DNA of 29,953 nucleotides from CAZJQD01 sp964548165 [NCBI: uncultured bacterium]. Lineage in GTDB: Bacteria; UBA8481. Below, piece after piece: positions 22,417-29,953 of the stretch. Every line of letters starts with the position of its first letter. The stretch's first letter is position 1. A program made the position numbers and the translations under genes. The stretch covers positions 1 through 29,953 of the forward strand of contig CAZJQD010000017.1 in assembly GCA_964548165.1 (NCBI GenBank). The letters are read 5' to 3'. Under the pieces are notes generated by a model that was given only the letters and a program-made list of their open reading frames with translations, searched no databases and had not been told where the DNA came from.

Positions 22417-23039
22417 GATGTTCTCCGTTCGTTCTGCTCTTGGTGGGATGCCCGGCGCGCCAACGCATCGCGCACCTCGCGCCGGTGCTGAAGGATGATC
22501 GGATGGTCGGGATTACGCTTCACGGCCTCCTCCAACTGCTCCAGGGATCCCTCGAGGTCACCCAACCGGTAGAGGGCCCAGCCCACGGAGTCGCGGACAG
22601 CGGCGGAGTCCGGATCGAGCCTGAGGGCCTCCTGGAGCTGGTACAGCGCCTCGTCGAGGTCCGATCCCTCCTCGAGGAGCGTCCATCCGAGGCCGTGACG
22701 GGCCTGCGGATTCCGGGCATCCCGCTGGACGGCCACGCGAAACGTCTCGAGCGCCTCCTGGACGTTGCCGTTCATGAGGTACGCGTGCCCGAGGGCGGTC
22801 TGCGCGGGGAGGCACTCGATGTCGTTGATGAGCACCTCCTTGAAGCAGGTGATGGCGCCCGCCCAGTCGTCGATCTGGGCCCGGGCAAATCCCAGGAGCA
22901 TGCGGGAATGCTCGCGCCGCTGGAAATCCAGGGCCGCCGAGGCGACAAGACCCGCGAGCACGGGCTCCACCTCTCGATACTTCCCGTCGCGGATGGCCGC
23001 CACGGCGTTCTCGTAACGCTGGTTCAGGTCGTCTCCCAT
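22413..23039 (-). CDS. TPR-repeat protein
   Basis: A 208-residue soluble helical protein with about four to five tetratricopeptide units. The clearest are DWAGAITCFKEVLINDIECLPAQTALGHAYLMNGNVQEALETFRVA, the unit with RHGLGWTLLEEGSDLDEALYQLQEALRLDPDSA, and SVGWALYRLGDLEGSLEQLEEAVKRNPDH. No signal peptide. It likely mediates protein contacts. Its start lies 16 bases inside the 3' end of surE and its stop overlaps the sppA start, so it belongs to the surE-TPR-sppA unit. Confidence 0.88.
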   Translation of the reverse strand: MGDDLNQRYENAVAAIRDGKYREVEPVLAGLVASAALDFQRREHSRMLLGFARAQIDDWAGAITCFKEVLINDIECLPAQTALGHAYLMNGNVQEALETFRVAVQRDARNPQARHGLGWTLLEEGSDLDEALYQLQEALRLDPDSAAVRDSVGWALYRLGDLEGSLEQLEEAVKRNPDHPIILQHRREVRDALARRASHQEQNERRTS

Positions 23040-23764
23040 GGGGAGAGATCAGTATACGGGGCGTGAAAATCGGAGTCGAGCGGGGTCACGGAGATGTATC
23101 CCTCCTGGACCCAGGCCAGGTCGGTCCCCTCCTCGGCATCGCCTCCCAGCATGCCGTCGCCGGCGAGCCAGTAGTACGATCGGCCGAAGGGATCCTCGCG
23201 CTCGAGGACAAAGTCGGAGTAGGCGCGCCGGCCGGGCCGACCGACCCTCACGCCCCGGGGAACGCCCCCGGGAACGTTGGCGGAGATGCAGACCCCGCGG
23301 GGGGGCCGGGAAGCGATGAGCCGGGGGACGGCTTCCGCGACAAAAGCGGCGGCATGGCTGAAATCGTGGGGATGCTCGACGGCCAGCGAAACAGCGAGGG
23401 AGGGAACCCCGAAGCGCGCGCCCTCGAGCGCGGCCGCGCAGGTGCCGGAGAAGACGACGTCCGTCCCGAGATTGGGGCCATGGTTGACGCCGGAGACCAC
23501 GGCCTCGCATCCGCTCTCGCGCAGGAGATGCTTCACCGCCCACAAGACGCAATCGGCGGGCGTGCCATCCAGGGCCCACCGGTCCTCGCCCACCTTTTCG
23601 ACACGGACGGGCTTCGTGATGGTGATGGCCCGCGAGGTTCCGGACGCGGGAAACGCCGGCGCCACCGTGACGACGCGTCGCTTCCCTCCCCTTCGCAGGA
23701 TCTCCTCGACCGCATGGAGCCCGGGGGCGCCGATGCCGTCGTCGTTGGTGCAGAGAATGGTCAC
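23024..23764 (-). CDS. surE: 5'/3'-nucleotidase SurE
   Basis: A 246-residue metal-dependent nucleotidase acting on nucleoside monophosphates; linked to stationary-phase survival. The N-terminal CTNDDGIGAPG carries the paired Asp metal ligands (8 and 9). The second-shell motifs APAFPASGTSRAIT, LDGTPADCV and VVSGVNHGPNLGTDVVFSGT are all present. Usual length is about 250. It starts with GTG at 23764, three bases after the glgA stop. The 3' end overlaps the TPR gene by 16 bases. Confidence 0.96.
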   Translation of the reverse strand: MTILCTNDDGIGAPGLHAVEEILRRGGKRRVVTVAPAFPASGTSRAITITKPVRVEKVGEDRWALDGTPADCVLWAVKHLLRESGCEAVVSGVNHGPNLGTDVVFSGTCAAALEGARFGVPSLAVSLAVEHPHDFSHAAAFVAEAVPRLIASRPPRGVCISANVPGGVPRGVRVGRPGRRAYSDFVLEREDPFGRSYYWLAGDGMLGGDAEEGTDLAWVQEGYISVTPLDSDFHAPYTDLSPWETT

Positions 23765-23767
23765 GGG

Positions 23768-25216
23768 CTAGACGCGGCGATGCGCGATGGCCGACTCGTA
23801 GAGGTGGACGTATTCCTTGGCCGAGCGGTCCCACGACCAGTCCTCGGCCATGCCGTTCTTCATGAGCCTGGTCCAGGAGGCGCGATCGGCAAAGAGGGCC
23901 AGGGCGCGCGCGACCGCCTGCCAGCAGGCGTCGGGCGTGTAGTCCTCGAACCGGAACCCGGTCCCCGTTCCCGTCGCCGGGTCATACTCGCGGATCGTGT
24001 CCGCCAGCCCGCCCACGGCGCGCACGACAGGCACCGTGCCGTACTTGAGGGAGTAGAGCTGGTTGAGCCCGCAGGGCTCGAACCGTGACGGCATCAGGAA
24101 GATGTCGGCGCCGGCCTCGATCTTGTGGGCGAGCTCGTCCGAGAAGGTGAGGTTGACGCCGACCTGGAGCGGATGCTTGCGCGCAAAGCTCCGGAAGAGT
24201 TCCTGCCACCGTTCCTCGCCGCTCCCGAGAAGGACGAACTGCGCGCCGGATTCCATCAGCCGCGGGAAGATCTTCTCGACGAGATCGAACCCCTTCTGTT
24301 CCGCGAGGCGGGAGATCATGCCGATGAGCGGAACGTCGGACTGGGGAAGATTGTTGAGCGCCTGGAGCTCGCGCTTGCAGGCGGCCTTGCCGCCGAGGTC
24401 CGCGGCGGTGTAGGGAGACGCGAGGTAGCGCCCCGAATCCGGGCTCCATTGCGCGTAGTCGACGCCGTTGACGATCCCGACGAGGTCGGCCGCCCTTTGC
24501 TCGAGGACGGGCTCGAGCCCGCACCCGAACTCCTTCGTGCGAATCTCGCGCGCGTACTGTTCGGAGACGGTCGAGAGCTTGTCGGAGAAGACGAGCCCGC
24601 CCTTCATCAGGTTGATCTTGCCGTAGAACTCGAGCTTGTCGTAGTGGAAGAGCGACCAGGAGAGTCCGGTGAGGTGCATGTCGTAGTGCCAGAAGATGCC
24701 CTGGTAGGCGAGGTTGTGGACGGAGAAGACGACGGCGATGCGGGCAAGAACCGGATCCCCGGCGTAGAGCGCGCGCAAGTAGACGGGCACGAGGCCGCAG
24801 AACCAGTCGTTGCCATGGATGACATCGGGCACGAACCCGCCCTTGCGGATGAACTCCACGGCCGCCCGTGCGAAGAAGATGAAGCGCTCCGCGTTGTCGG
24901 GGTAGTCCTGCCCGTTCTCGACGTACAGTTCCTTGCGGTCGTAGTACTTCGGCTGATCGAGGAAGTAGATCGGGACGTCATCGGCCGTGCGGCTCTCGTA
25001 GATCTTCCCATGCACGGTGCGGGCATTCATGGGGATGGGCAGGCTGGAGACGACGGGACGGGCATCGCCGACCTCGATACCGCGATACCGCGGCATGAAG
25101 ATGCGCGCATCGATGCCGACCCGGCGCAACGCGGCCGGGAGCGCGGCGGCCACGTCGGCCAGTCCGCCCGTCTTGGCATAGGGCACGCACTCGCTGGCAA
25201 CCAGGAGAACTTTCAC
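23768..25216 (-). CDS. glgA: Glycogen synthase (ADP-glucose type, GT5)
   Basis: Extends alpha-1,4-glucan chains from ADP-glucose for glycogen storage. The 482 residues show the KTGGLADV donor-binding motif (Lys15), VIHGNDWFCGLVPVYLR, VFSVHNLAYQG, GIVNGVDYAQWSP, MISRLAEQKGFDL, and the catalytic C-terminal PSRFEPCGLNQLYSLKYGTVPVV. Start is GTG at 25216, with no Shine-Dalgarno but a TAGCAT hexamer six bases before it. No other glycogen genes are in the window. It is followed closely by surE. Confidence 0.96.
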   Translation of the reverse strand: MKVLLVASECVPYAKTGGLADVAAALPAALRRVGIDARIFMPRYRGIEVGDARPVVSSLPIPMNARTVHGKIYESRTADDVPIYFLDQPKYYDRKELYVENGQDYPDNAERFIFFARAAVEFIRKGGFVPDVIHGNDWFCGLVPVYLRALYAGDPVLARIAVVFSVHNLAYQGIFWHYDMHLTGLSWSLFHYDKLEFYGKINLMKGGLVFSDKLSTVSEQYAREIRTKEFGCGLEPVLEQRAADLVGIVNGVDYAQWSPDSGRYLASPYTAADLGGKAACKRELQALNNLPQSDVPLIGMISRLAEQKGFDLVEKIFPRLMESGAQFVLLGSGEERWQELFRSFARKHPLQVGVNLTFSDELAHKIEAGADIFLMPSRFEPCGLNQLYSLKYGTVPVVRAVGGLADTIREYDPATGTGTGFRFEDYTPDACWQAVARALALFADRASWTRLMKNGMAEDWSWDRSAKEYVHLYESAIAHRRV

Positions 25217-25274
25217 GACGGCATGCTAGCTTAAACCGGGGGCCGAGGAAACGGGGACGGAGAAGGGGCCTTCC

Positions 25275-26537
25275 CTATTCCAGGGTGGCGGGGAGCGCCA
25301 GGGCCAGGCGGGCGGCGCGGCGCGCGTCGCTGTCGGACAGGCCTCTCCACCAGAGCCACCACTCGGGGTGCTTCACGCATCCGTCCGCCTGCTCCCAGTA
25401 CCATCCGTTGATGGGATTGTCCGGCCGGCTCCTCCAGAAGAGCTCCGGGTGGCGCTCGACGAGGATGCTCCAGAGATCCGTCGCGATGCCCTCGCCTCGA
25501 GCCTCGGGCCGGACGGCGAACTTGTCCAGGTACGCGAGCCCCTCGAGGGAGCGCACGATGGCAACGCCCTTGTAGTCGGGATCCACGATGAGGCTCTGGA
25601 TCGGGGCGCGGCGGGCGGCGCGGCTGATGAAGTAGTCCCGGGCCAGGCGCCGTCCGAAGGACCGCTCAATGAGCGCGCGGATGCGATCGCGGGAGATCCC
25701 GGCGAGCCCCTCGTGCACGACGAGCTGGCGGCCGCGCTTGACGAGGGTTCCTGCCCCCTTCTGGGTGAAGAGCTCGCGGAGGATGCTGGCGGGGCTGGCG
25801 ATCTGGAGCATCGCGCGGGGCGCCAACGCGGCCAGGAATCGCTCCGACTCCTCGAGCTCCTTCCGCGCCTCATCGCCGAGGGTCCCGTCCGCCAGCAGTC
25901 GGGCGCGATCCATGCGGAGGTTGACGTAATCGATGAGGGTTCCGTCCGCGCGCCTCAGGCCTCCCGCCTCGTTCAGGAGGATGATCTTGCGGGGCTTGAG
26001 CCTGCGCACCAGGGCCAGCGTCGCCGCGCGGAGCGGGATGGGCTCCATCTCCTCCACCCGCACGCGCTTCTTCTTGCGAAGGCCATGAGGCACGGAGAGG
26101 GCCGCGACGATGGGAACGGCATCGGCGGAGACGGCCGACCGGATCCGAGACAGGCGCACCTGGGGCGCGGTCGCCGGGCCCGAGAAGACGCCCGTCACCA
26201 CGCCCTCGCTGGTCCCGTCCTGGACCTCGATCGCCGTGATCAAGGTCTCGTTGACCGCCAGTGCGCGGTCCCTGCGGCCGGCGCGCGTCCGGGCCCGCCG
26301 CCCCCTCGAGGCGGTGGCGACGCCCGCGTGAACGACCACGGGGTACAGGTCCAGCGCGGCGAGGTAGGAAAGGTTCAGCGCGAGGATGTGGAGGGAGACC
26401 GGCGCGAGATCGTCGCCGACCTCGATCACGGCGAAACGGCTCGGTTCTTCCTTCTGAAAGAGCCGGACGTACATGGCCGCCTCCCGGGCCGCCCCGATCT
26501 CCTGGAGAAAGCGAATCACCAGCTCGTAGCGCTCCAT
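25275..26537 (-). CDS. N-acetylglutamate synthase-like: degenerate kinase domain plus GNAT domain
   Basis: A 420-residue two-domain protein. Residues about 20-265 follow the amino-acid kinase fold of acetylglutamate kinase (LSYLAALDLYPVVVHAG, LALVRRLKPRKIILLNEAGGLRRADG). The usual first strand 'VIKYGG' reads VIEVGD, so the phosphate-loop Lys and second Gly are lost and kinase activity is doubtful. Residues about 270-420 are the NAT/DUF619 acetyltransferase (VKRGRQLVVHEG, YLDKFAVRPEARGEGIATDLW, RSRPDNPINGWYWEQADG, PEWWLWWRGL), the same arrangement as vertebrate-type NAGS and Xanthomonas NAGS/K. It probably makes N-acetylglutamate for arginine synthesis, with the kinase part sensing arginine. 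The neighbours are not arginine genes. The ATG at 26537 is four bases past the ygfZ stop. Confidence 0.85.
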   Translation of the reverse strand: MERYELVIRFLQEIGAAREAAMYVRLFQKEEPSRFAVIEVGDDLAPVSLHILALNLSYLAALDLYPVVVHAGVATASRGRRARTRAGRRDRALAVNETLITAIEVQDGTSEGVVTGVFSGPATAPQVRLSRIRSAVSADAVPIVAALSVPHGLRKKKRVRVEEMEPIPLRAATLALVRRLKPRKIILLNEAGGLRRADGTLIDYVNLRMDRARLLADGTLGDEARKELEESERFLAALAPRAMLQIASPASILRELFTQKGAGTLVKRGRQLVVHEGLAGISRDRIRALIERSFGRRLARDYFISRAARRAPIQSLIVDPDYKGVAIVRSLEGLAYLDKFAVRPEARGEGIATDLWSILVERHPELFWRSRPDNPINGWYWEQADGCVKHPEWWLWWRGLSDSDARRAARLALALPATLE

Positions 26538-26541
26538 GCCG

Positions 26542-27228
26542 CTAGCCCTCGACCTTCCAGGGCACGCCGCCGGTGCTCGTGAGAACCGTGCCCGCCGGCC
26601 AGCCAGCCCTGCGGATCATGCCGAGGGCGTGCCAGAAGCCATTTCCGTCGGGTGCGGACGTCACGCTGGTCAGTCTCCCGATCACGGTTCCCTCCGCTGA
26701 AAGCTCGTCGACTCCCGGCCGCGCCTCGCTCATCGCCACCAGCCGGCAGAGCCGGCGCGCCACCTGCCCATAGGTCTCGATCCGCGCGATCGTCTCCTGG
26801 CCCGTGTAGCAACCCTTCGCCGTGGAGACCCAGTCATGGAGCCCGGCCTCGTAGGGGATCGTCTCCTCATCGATGTCGACGGCCCACCGGGCCTCTCCCC
26901 GGCGAATCCTGGCATCGTCATCGCCTTCGCTGGCGGCGATATCCGGGAGATCCTCGAGGACGACCTGGTCGGCGATGATGTAGCGGTCGATCGCGGCGCG
27001 CGTTGCCGCCTTCAACTCGACAGGACCGGACAGGACCGCCCCATCAGCGCGGCGTTCGAGGTCGAAGAGGGAGACAATCTTGCCCTTGGCGGTGAGGAGG
27101 CACTGGTGGTTGGACGCGCCGACCGCGAGCGCCTTCACCTCGTTGGAGGTCACGCGGTGCAACAGGTCGACGGCGTCAGGTCCATGCACGCCCAGGGCGA
27201 ACCGCGGGCCACCCATCCAGACCGTCAT
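26542..27228 (-). CDS. ygfZ: Compact YgfZ/GcvT-like folate-binding protein
   Basis: A 228-residue protein that helps assemble or repair certain Fe-S enzymes using tetrahydrofolate. The hallmark KGCYTGQE (Lys138-Glu145, with Cys140) is present, followed by TIARIETYGQVARRLCRL. The N-terminal part (FALGVHGPDAVDLLHRVTSNEV, LLTAKGKIVSLFDL) is normal. Compared with E. coli YgfZ (about 326 residues), about 65 residues are missing between IIADQVVLEDL and RWAVDIDEETIPYEAGL, so a middle subdomain is lost while the frame is intact. Its ATG overlaps the VKOR-DsbA stop by ATGA (27225-27228). Confidence 0.9.
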   Translation of the reverse strand: MTVWMGGPRFALGVHGPDAVDLLHRVTSNEVKALAVGASNHQCLLTAKGKIVSLFDLERRADGAVLSGPVELKAATRAAIDRYIIADQVVLEDLPDIAASEGDDDARIRRGEARWAVDIDEETIPYEAGLHDWVSTAKGCYTGQETIARIETYGQVARRLCRLVAMSEARPGVDELSAEGTVIGRLTSVTSAPDGNGFWHALGMIRRAGWPAGTVLTSTGGVPWKVEG

Positions 27229-28421
27229 CGGGAGGCCGCGCGATCCTGCTCGCGCTCGACCGCCTCCACGAAGAACCAGTCTTCAGGGAGGCCCTCGATG
27301 CCCATGCCGTTGATGAAGAAGGTCGGTACCTGGCGGACATCCGCCTGGCGAGCGATCTCCAGGTCCCTCCGCAGGGCGAGCTGGGCGGCGGTGTCCGCGA
27401 GGATGACCTCCATCGACGGCGCCCCCGCAAGCTCCGCTAGTCTCGCGGATCGATTCTCGGCCAGGAGCCCCGGCGCATTGAAGAGACTGTCATAGACGCG
27501 CCAGAACTGATCGGCTCCCCGTTGCGCCGCGTAGTGCGAGACCAGGGCGCCCAGGCAGGAGCCGGGGCGATTGTCCTCGCCCAGGGGATTGCACTCCCTG
27601 CTCCGGGGGTAGTTGACGTAGATGAACTTCACGTCATAGACGCGCATCAGGTCCTCGATCGCCGTCCGGGCCTGCATGCAGACGGGGCAGGTGAAATCGG
27701 CGAACTCCACGATCGTCACCGTGGCATCGGCGCGCCCGCGGAACGGGCGATCGCCGAGGAGCTCGGTCAGCCGGTCGAAGCGAGGATAATTGCCCTCCAG
27801 CACCTGCTTGTAGGTCGGAAAAGCCGCGAGGAGTCGATGGCGCGCGAGCGCGTGGGAGACGGGCAGTCCGATGACCACGAGCAGGCCCGCGAGGATGACG
27901 CCCGTGAGCACGCGCTTGTCCGCCGCGATGGTGTGGAACTCGTGGCGCATGATGTCGCCGATATCGTGGCGCCTTTTCGACAGCGGCCAGAGGACGATCG
28001 CGAGCATGATCGGGGTCACGACATGCAGGACCAGGCAGAACGGGCAGTAGGCGCGCAACTTCGTCAGCGAGACCCAGGCGAGCCAGGCGCAGAATAGCGT
28101 GGCCCCGGACAGGAGCGCGGTGGCGACGACCGCATTGCGATCCGAGGTCCGGGAACGAAAGAGCGGTTGCAGTGCGACGGCGAAGATGAAGAGGTAGAAG
28201 GCGACGGAGTAGCTCGAGAGGGGAATCCCGAAGAGGCGGCCGTAGCGCGACTGGAGCGCCGGGGCGCAGTCGAAACCGGGAGCGATGCGGCAGACGGCAA
28301 AGCCGTCGATCTCGCGTTGGATCCGGTAGAGCTGGATGGAGGCCGCGAGCGCGACGAGCGACAGGAGGACCAGGAATATCCAGGGCAGGAATCGCGTGAA
28401 CGACGGGCGGTGGCGCGGCAT
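27225..28421 (-). CDS. VKOR-DsbA fusion, disulfide bond formation
   Basis: A 398-residue membrane protein that would introduce disulfides into exported proteins and pass electrons to quinone, replacing the DsbA/DsbB pair. The VKOR half has about five membrane spans, the loop pair Cys44 and Cys52, the conserved Ser in GIPLSSYSVAFY, and the active CPFC (Cys126-Cys129). A helix near 170-190 leads to a periplasmic thioredoxin-like domain with FADFTCPVCMQ (Cys245-Cys248), the long DsbA insert and the cis-Pro VPTFFINGM. All redox cysteines are present. The ATG shares one base with the glyS stop. Confidence 0.95.
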   Translation of the reverse strand: MPRHRPSFTRFLPWIFLVLLSLVALAASIQLYRIQREIDGFAVCRIAPGFDCAPALQSRYGRLFGIPLSSYSVAFYLFIFAVALQPLFRSRTSDRNAVVATALLSGATLFCAWLAWVSLTKLRAYCPFCLVLHVVTPIMLAIVLWPLSKRRHDIGDIMRHEFHTIAADKRVLTGVILAGLLVVIGLPVSHALARHRLLAAFPTYKQVLEGNYPRFDRLTELLGDRPFRGRADATVTIVEFADFTCPVCMQARTAIEDLMRVYDVKFIYVNYPRSRECNPLGEDNRPGSCLGALVSHYAAQRGADQFWRVYDSLFNAPGLLAENRSARLAELAGAPSMEVILADTAAQLALRRDLEIARQADVRQVPTFFINGMGIEGLPEDWFFVEAVEREQDRAASR

Positions 28422-29953
28422 CAGATGCGGGAGAAGTCCAGCAGTCGAAGGAATTGACGGCCCAGCGCGGCGAGCATGGCCTTGCGGTTGGCGGCCAACC
28501 CGGGCTCCGGCGCGTTCACGAGCACATCCTCGAAGAAGCGATCGACCGCGGGCTTGACGGCGGCGATCGCCGTGAAGGCGTCGTCAATCCGGCCCTCCGC
28601 CAGCGCGCCATCGAGCGTTCCCGACAGGTCCTTTGTTGCGGCGCGCAGGGCCTTCTCAGCCGGCAGGCTGGCGAGCTGCTCGTCGATCGCATCCCCAGCC
28701 CCGTCCTGGCCCCCCGCCTTCCCGGCGCGCCTGCTCGGATCGAGGATGTTCATCACGCGCTTGAACGACGAGGCCAGGTCGGCATAGTCCGCGCGCTCCA
28801 CGAGACGGGATGCCGCGGCCGCGCGCCGCGTGAAGTCCTGCACGTCCTGCCACCCTGATGCCGCCACGGCCTCGAGGATATTGACCGGCGCCCCCAGCTT
28901 CTCAGCCGAGTAGTTCAACAGGCGACCGCGGATGAACTCGGTCACCTTGGGATGCGTCGTCAGGGCCGAGACGGGTACGGAGCGCTGGGAGGCGAGGAGG
29001 ATCCGGAGAATGCCGATGGCGGCGCGCCTGAGGCCGAAGGGGTCGGCCGATCCGGTCGGCTCCAGCCCCACGCCGAAGATGCTCTCCAGGGTGTCGATCT
29101 TCTCCGCGAGTGCGACGACGGCGCCCACGCCGGTGGGTAGGGGCGCGTCCGCTCCCAGCGGCCAGTAGTGCTCGGCGATGGCGGCGGCGATCGCCGCATC
29201 CTCCCCTTGCGCCTCGGCCAGCCGGCGGCCGACCACGCCCTGGAGCTCGGGGAACTCGAAGACCATCTTCGTCGTGAGATCGGCCTTGGCGAGCCGGGCG
29301 GCGCGGGAGACGGCGGCGGAATCCGTGATCGCGAAGAGCGGGGCCAGGCGCATCGCGTGGGCCTCGATACGGGTTACGCGCGCTCCCATGCTCCCGGCAT
29401 CCCGCTGGAACGTCACCCGGTCCAGGTCGGCCACCCGATCCGCCAGAGGCCGCTCGCGATCCACGGTCCAGAAGTAGCGGGCGTCGGCGAGCCGGGCCGA
29501 GAGCACGCGCCGATTCCCTGTCCGGACGTTCGCGAGGTACTCCTCGCGGGCCGATCCTTGCGGGGCGCCGAAGGTGCGGTTGGCGACGATGAGAAACCGC
29601 GGGATGAGCCGGCCATTCCTCTCGAGCGGAATGTACTTCTGGTGCTTCCACATCGTCAGCTCCAGCACCTCCCTCGGCACGTCCGTGAACGCCGCGTCGA
29701 ACTCGCCGCGGACGATCTCCGGATCCTCGACGTGGTCGGCCAGGAACGGCAGGGAGGCTTCGCCGTCCACGAGGACGGGCTCGGCATCCTCGGCGGCGGC
29801 GGCGGCCTTCACGGCATCAAGGAGAAACGCGCGGCGCGCCTCGTGGTCGACAAGAACGCCGCAGGCCGCGAGGGTCTCGATGTAGTCGCCGGCCGAGGCG
29901 ATGGCGAGATCCTGGGATACGCCGGCCGCGCCGACCCGGCGCAGCCGCGTGAC
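28421..29953 (-). CDS. glyS: Glycyl-tRNA synthetase beta subunit (5' end outside window)
   Basis: Charges tRNA-Gly together with the alpha subunit (GlyQ). 510 residues are visible and the frame is open at the window end, so the N-terminus is missing; the family is about 690 residues. Recognised blocks: EVLELTMWKHQKYIPLERNG, FLIVANRTFG, GNRRVLSARLADARYFWTVDRERPL, an HD-like segment near AEHYWPLGADAPLPTGVGA, ALAEKIDTLESIFGVGLEPTGSADPFGLRRAAIGILRIL, and the C-terminal anticodon-binding DALURR-like region with VDRFFEDVLVNAP. A GTG at 29812 is in frame but upstream residues match the family, so it is not the start. Having the alpha2beta2 enzyme type is usual in many Gram-negative phyla. Confidence 0.95.
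   Translation of the reverse strand, partial: VTRLRRVGAAGVSQDLAIASAGDYIETLAACGVLVDHEARRAFLLDAVKAAAAAEDAEPVLVDGEASLPFLADHVEDPEIVRGEFDAAFTDVPREVLELTMWKHQKYIPLERNGRLIPRFLIVANRTFGAPQGSAREEYLANVRTGNRRVLSARLADARYFWTVDRERPLADRVADLDRVTFQRDAGSMGARVTRIEAHAMRLAPLFAITDSAAVSRAARLAKADLTTKMVFEFPELQGVVGRRLAEAQGEDAAIAAAIAEHYWPLGADAPLPTGVGAVVALAEKIDTLESIFGVGLEPTGSADPFGLRRAAIGILRILLASQRSVPVSALTTHPKVTEFIRGRLLNYSAEKLGAPVNILEAVAASGWQDVQDFTRRAAAASRLVERADYADLASSFKRVMNILDPSRRAGKAGGQDGAGDAIDEQLASLPAEKALRAATKDLSGTLDGALAEGRIDDAFTAIAAVKPAVDRFFEDVLVNAPEPGLAANRKAMLAALGRQFLRLLDFSRI

Overview
The window is a G+C-rich (roughly two-thirds by eye), densely packed bacterial chromosome segment. Almost every gene is on the minus strand; only lacI and one small lipoprotein gene are on the plus strand. 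TolC, OmpA, L,D-transpeptidase and lipoprotein genes point to a Gram-negative (diderm) envelope. The gene order matches no model proteobacterium that I know. Together with the GAPDH type and the compact YgfZ, this suggests a less-studied high-GC phylum (for example Planctomycetota, Acidobacteriota or an uncultured relative). I cannot assign it further from sequence alone.

Layout from low to high coordinates. (1) 1-1123: prs (its 3' end lies outside the window) and a single-domain GlmU uridyltransferase. (2) 1186-1225: a perfect AT-rich 18-bp inverted repeat. (3) 1251-3787: a reverse transcriptase with a C-terminal HEAT-like part, coupled by an ATGA overlap to a YkgJ-type cysteine-cluster protein. 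(4) 3810-6392: tolC, ompA and an L,D-transpeptidase gene. (5) 6457-11512: a glycolytic block read in the order gapA, pgk, tpiA, gpmI, with long inverted repeats in two of the gaps. (6) 11762-13502: a LacI-family regulator and a small lipoprotein on the plus strand. (7) 13791-18550: a Tro/Mnt-type metal uptake operon headed by a DtxR/MntR regulator; both permeases carry regulator-like C-terminal domains. (8) 18638-20335: a lipoprotein resembling a six-hairpin glycosidase, whose promoter carries the same 12-bp operator as lacI. (9) 20417-25216: gamma carbonic anhydrase-like protein, membrane protein, SppA, TPR protein, SurE and glycogen synthase. (10) 25275-29953: a NAGS-like kinase/acetyltransferase fusion, compact YgfZ, a VKOR-DsbA fusion and glyS (its 5' end lies outside the window).

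How the genes work together. Most neighbours overlap by 1-4 bases or are a few bases apart, so expression is in operons. The most unusual unit is the cysteine-cluster/RT pair, which lies directly behind ompA-tolC and is probably on the same transcript. It is not in an obvious defence island. A second theme is regulation. One LacI protein probably controls itself and a distant glycan-related lipoprotein. The metal operon has a regulator gene, an operator-like palindrome on its promoter, and regulator-like domains fused to its permeases. Several first genes have a -10 hexamer only 6-9 bases before the start codon and no ribosome binding site, which suggests leaderless mRNAs.
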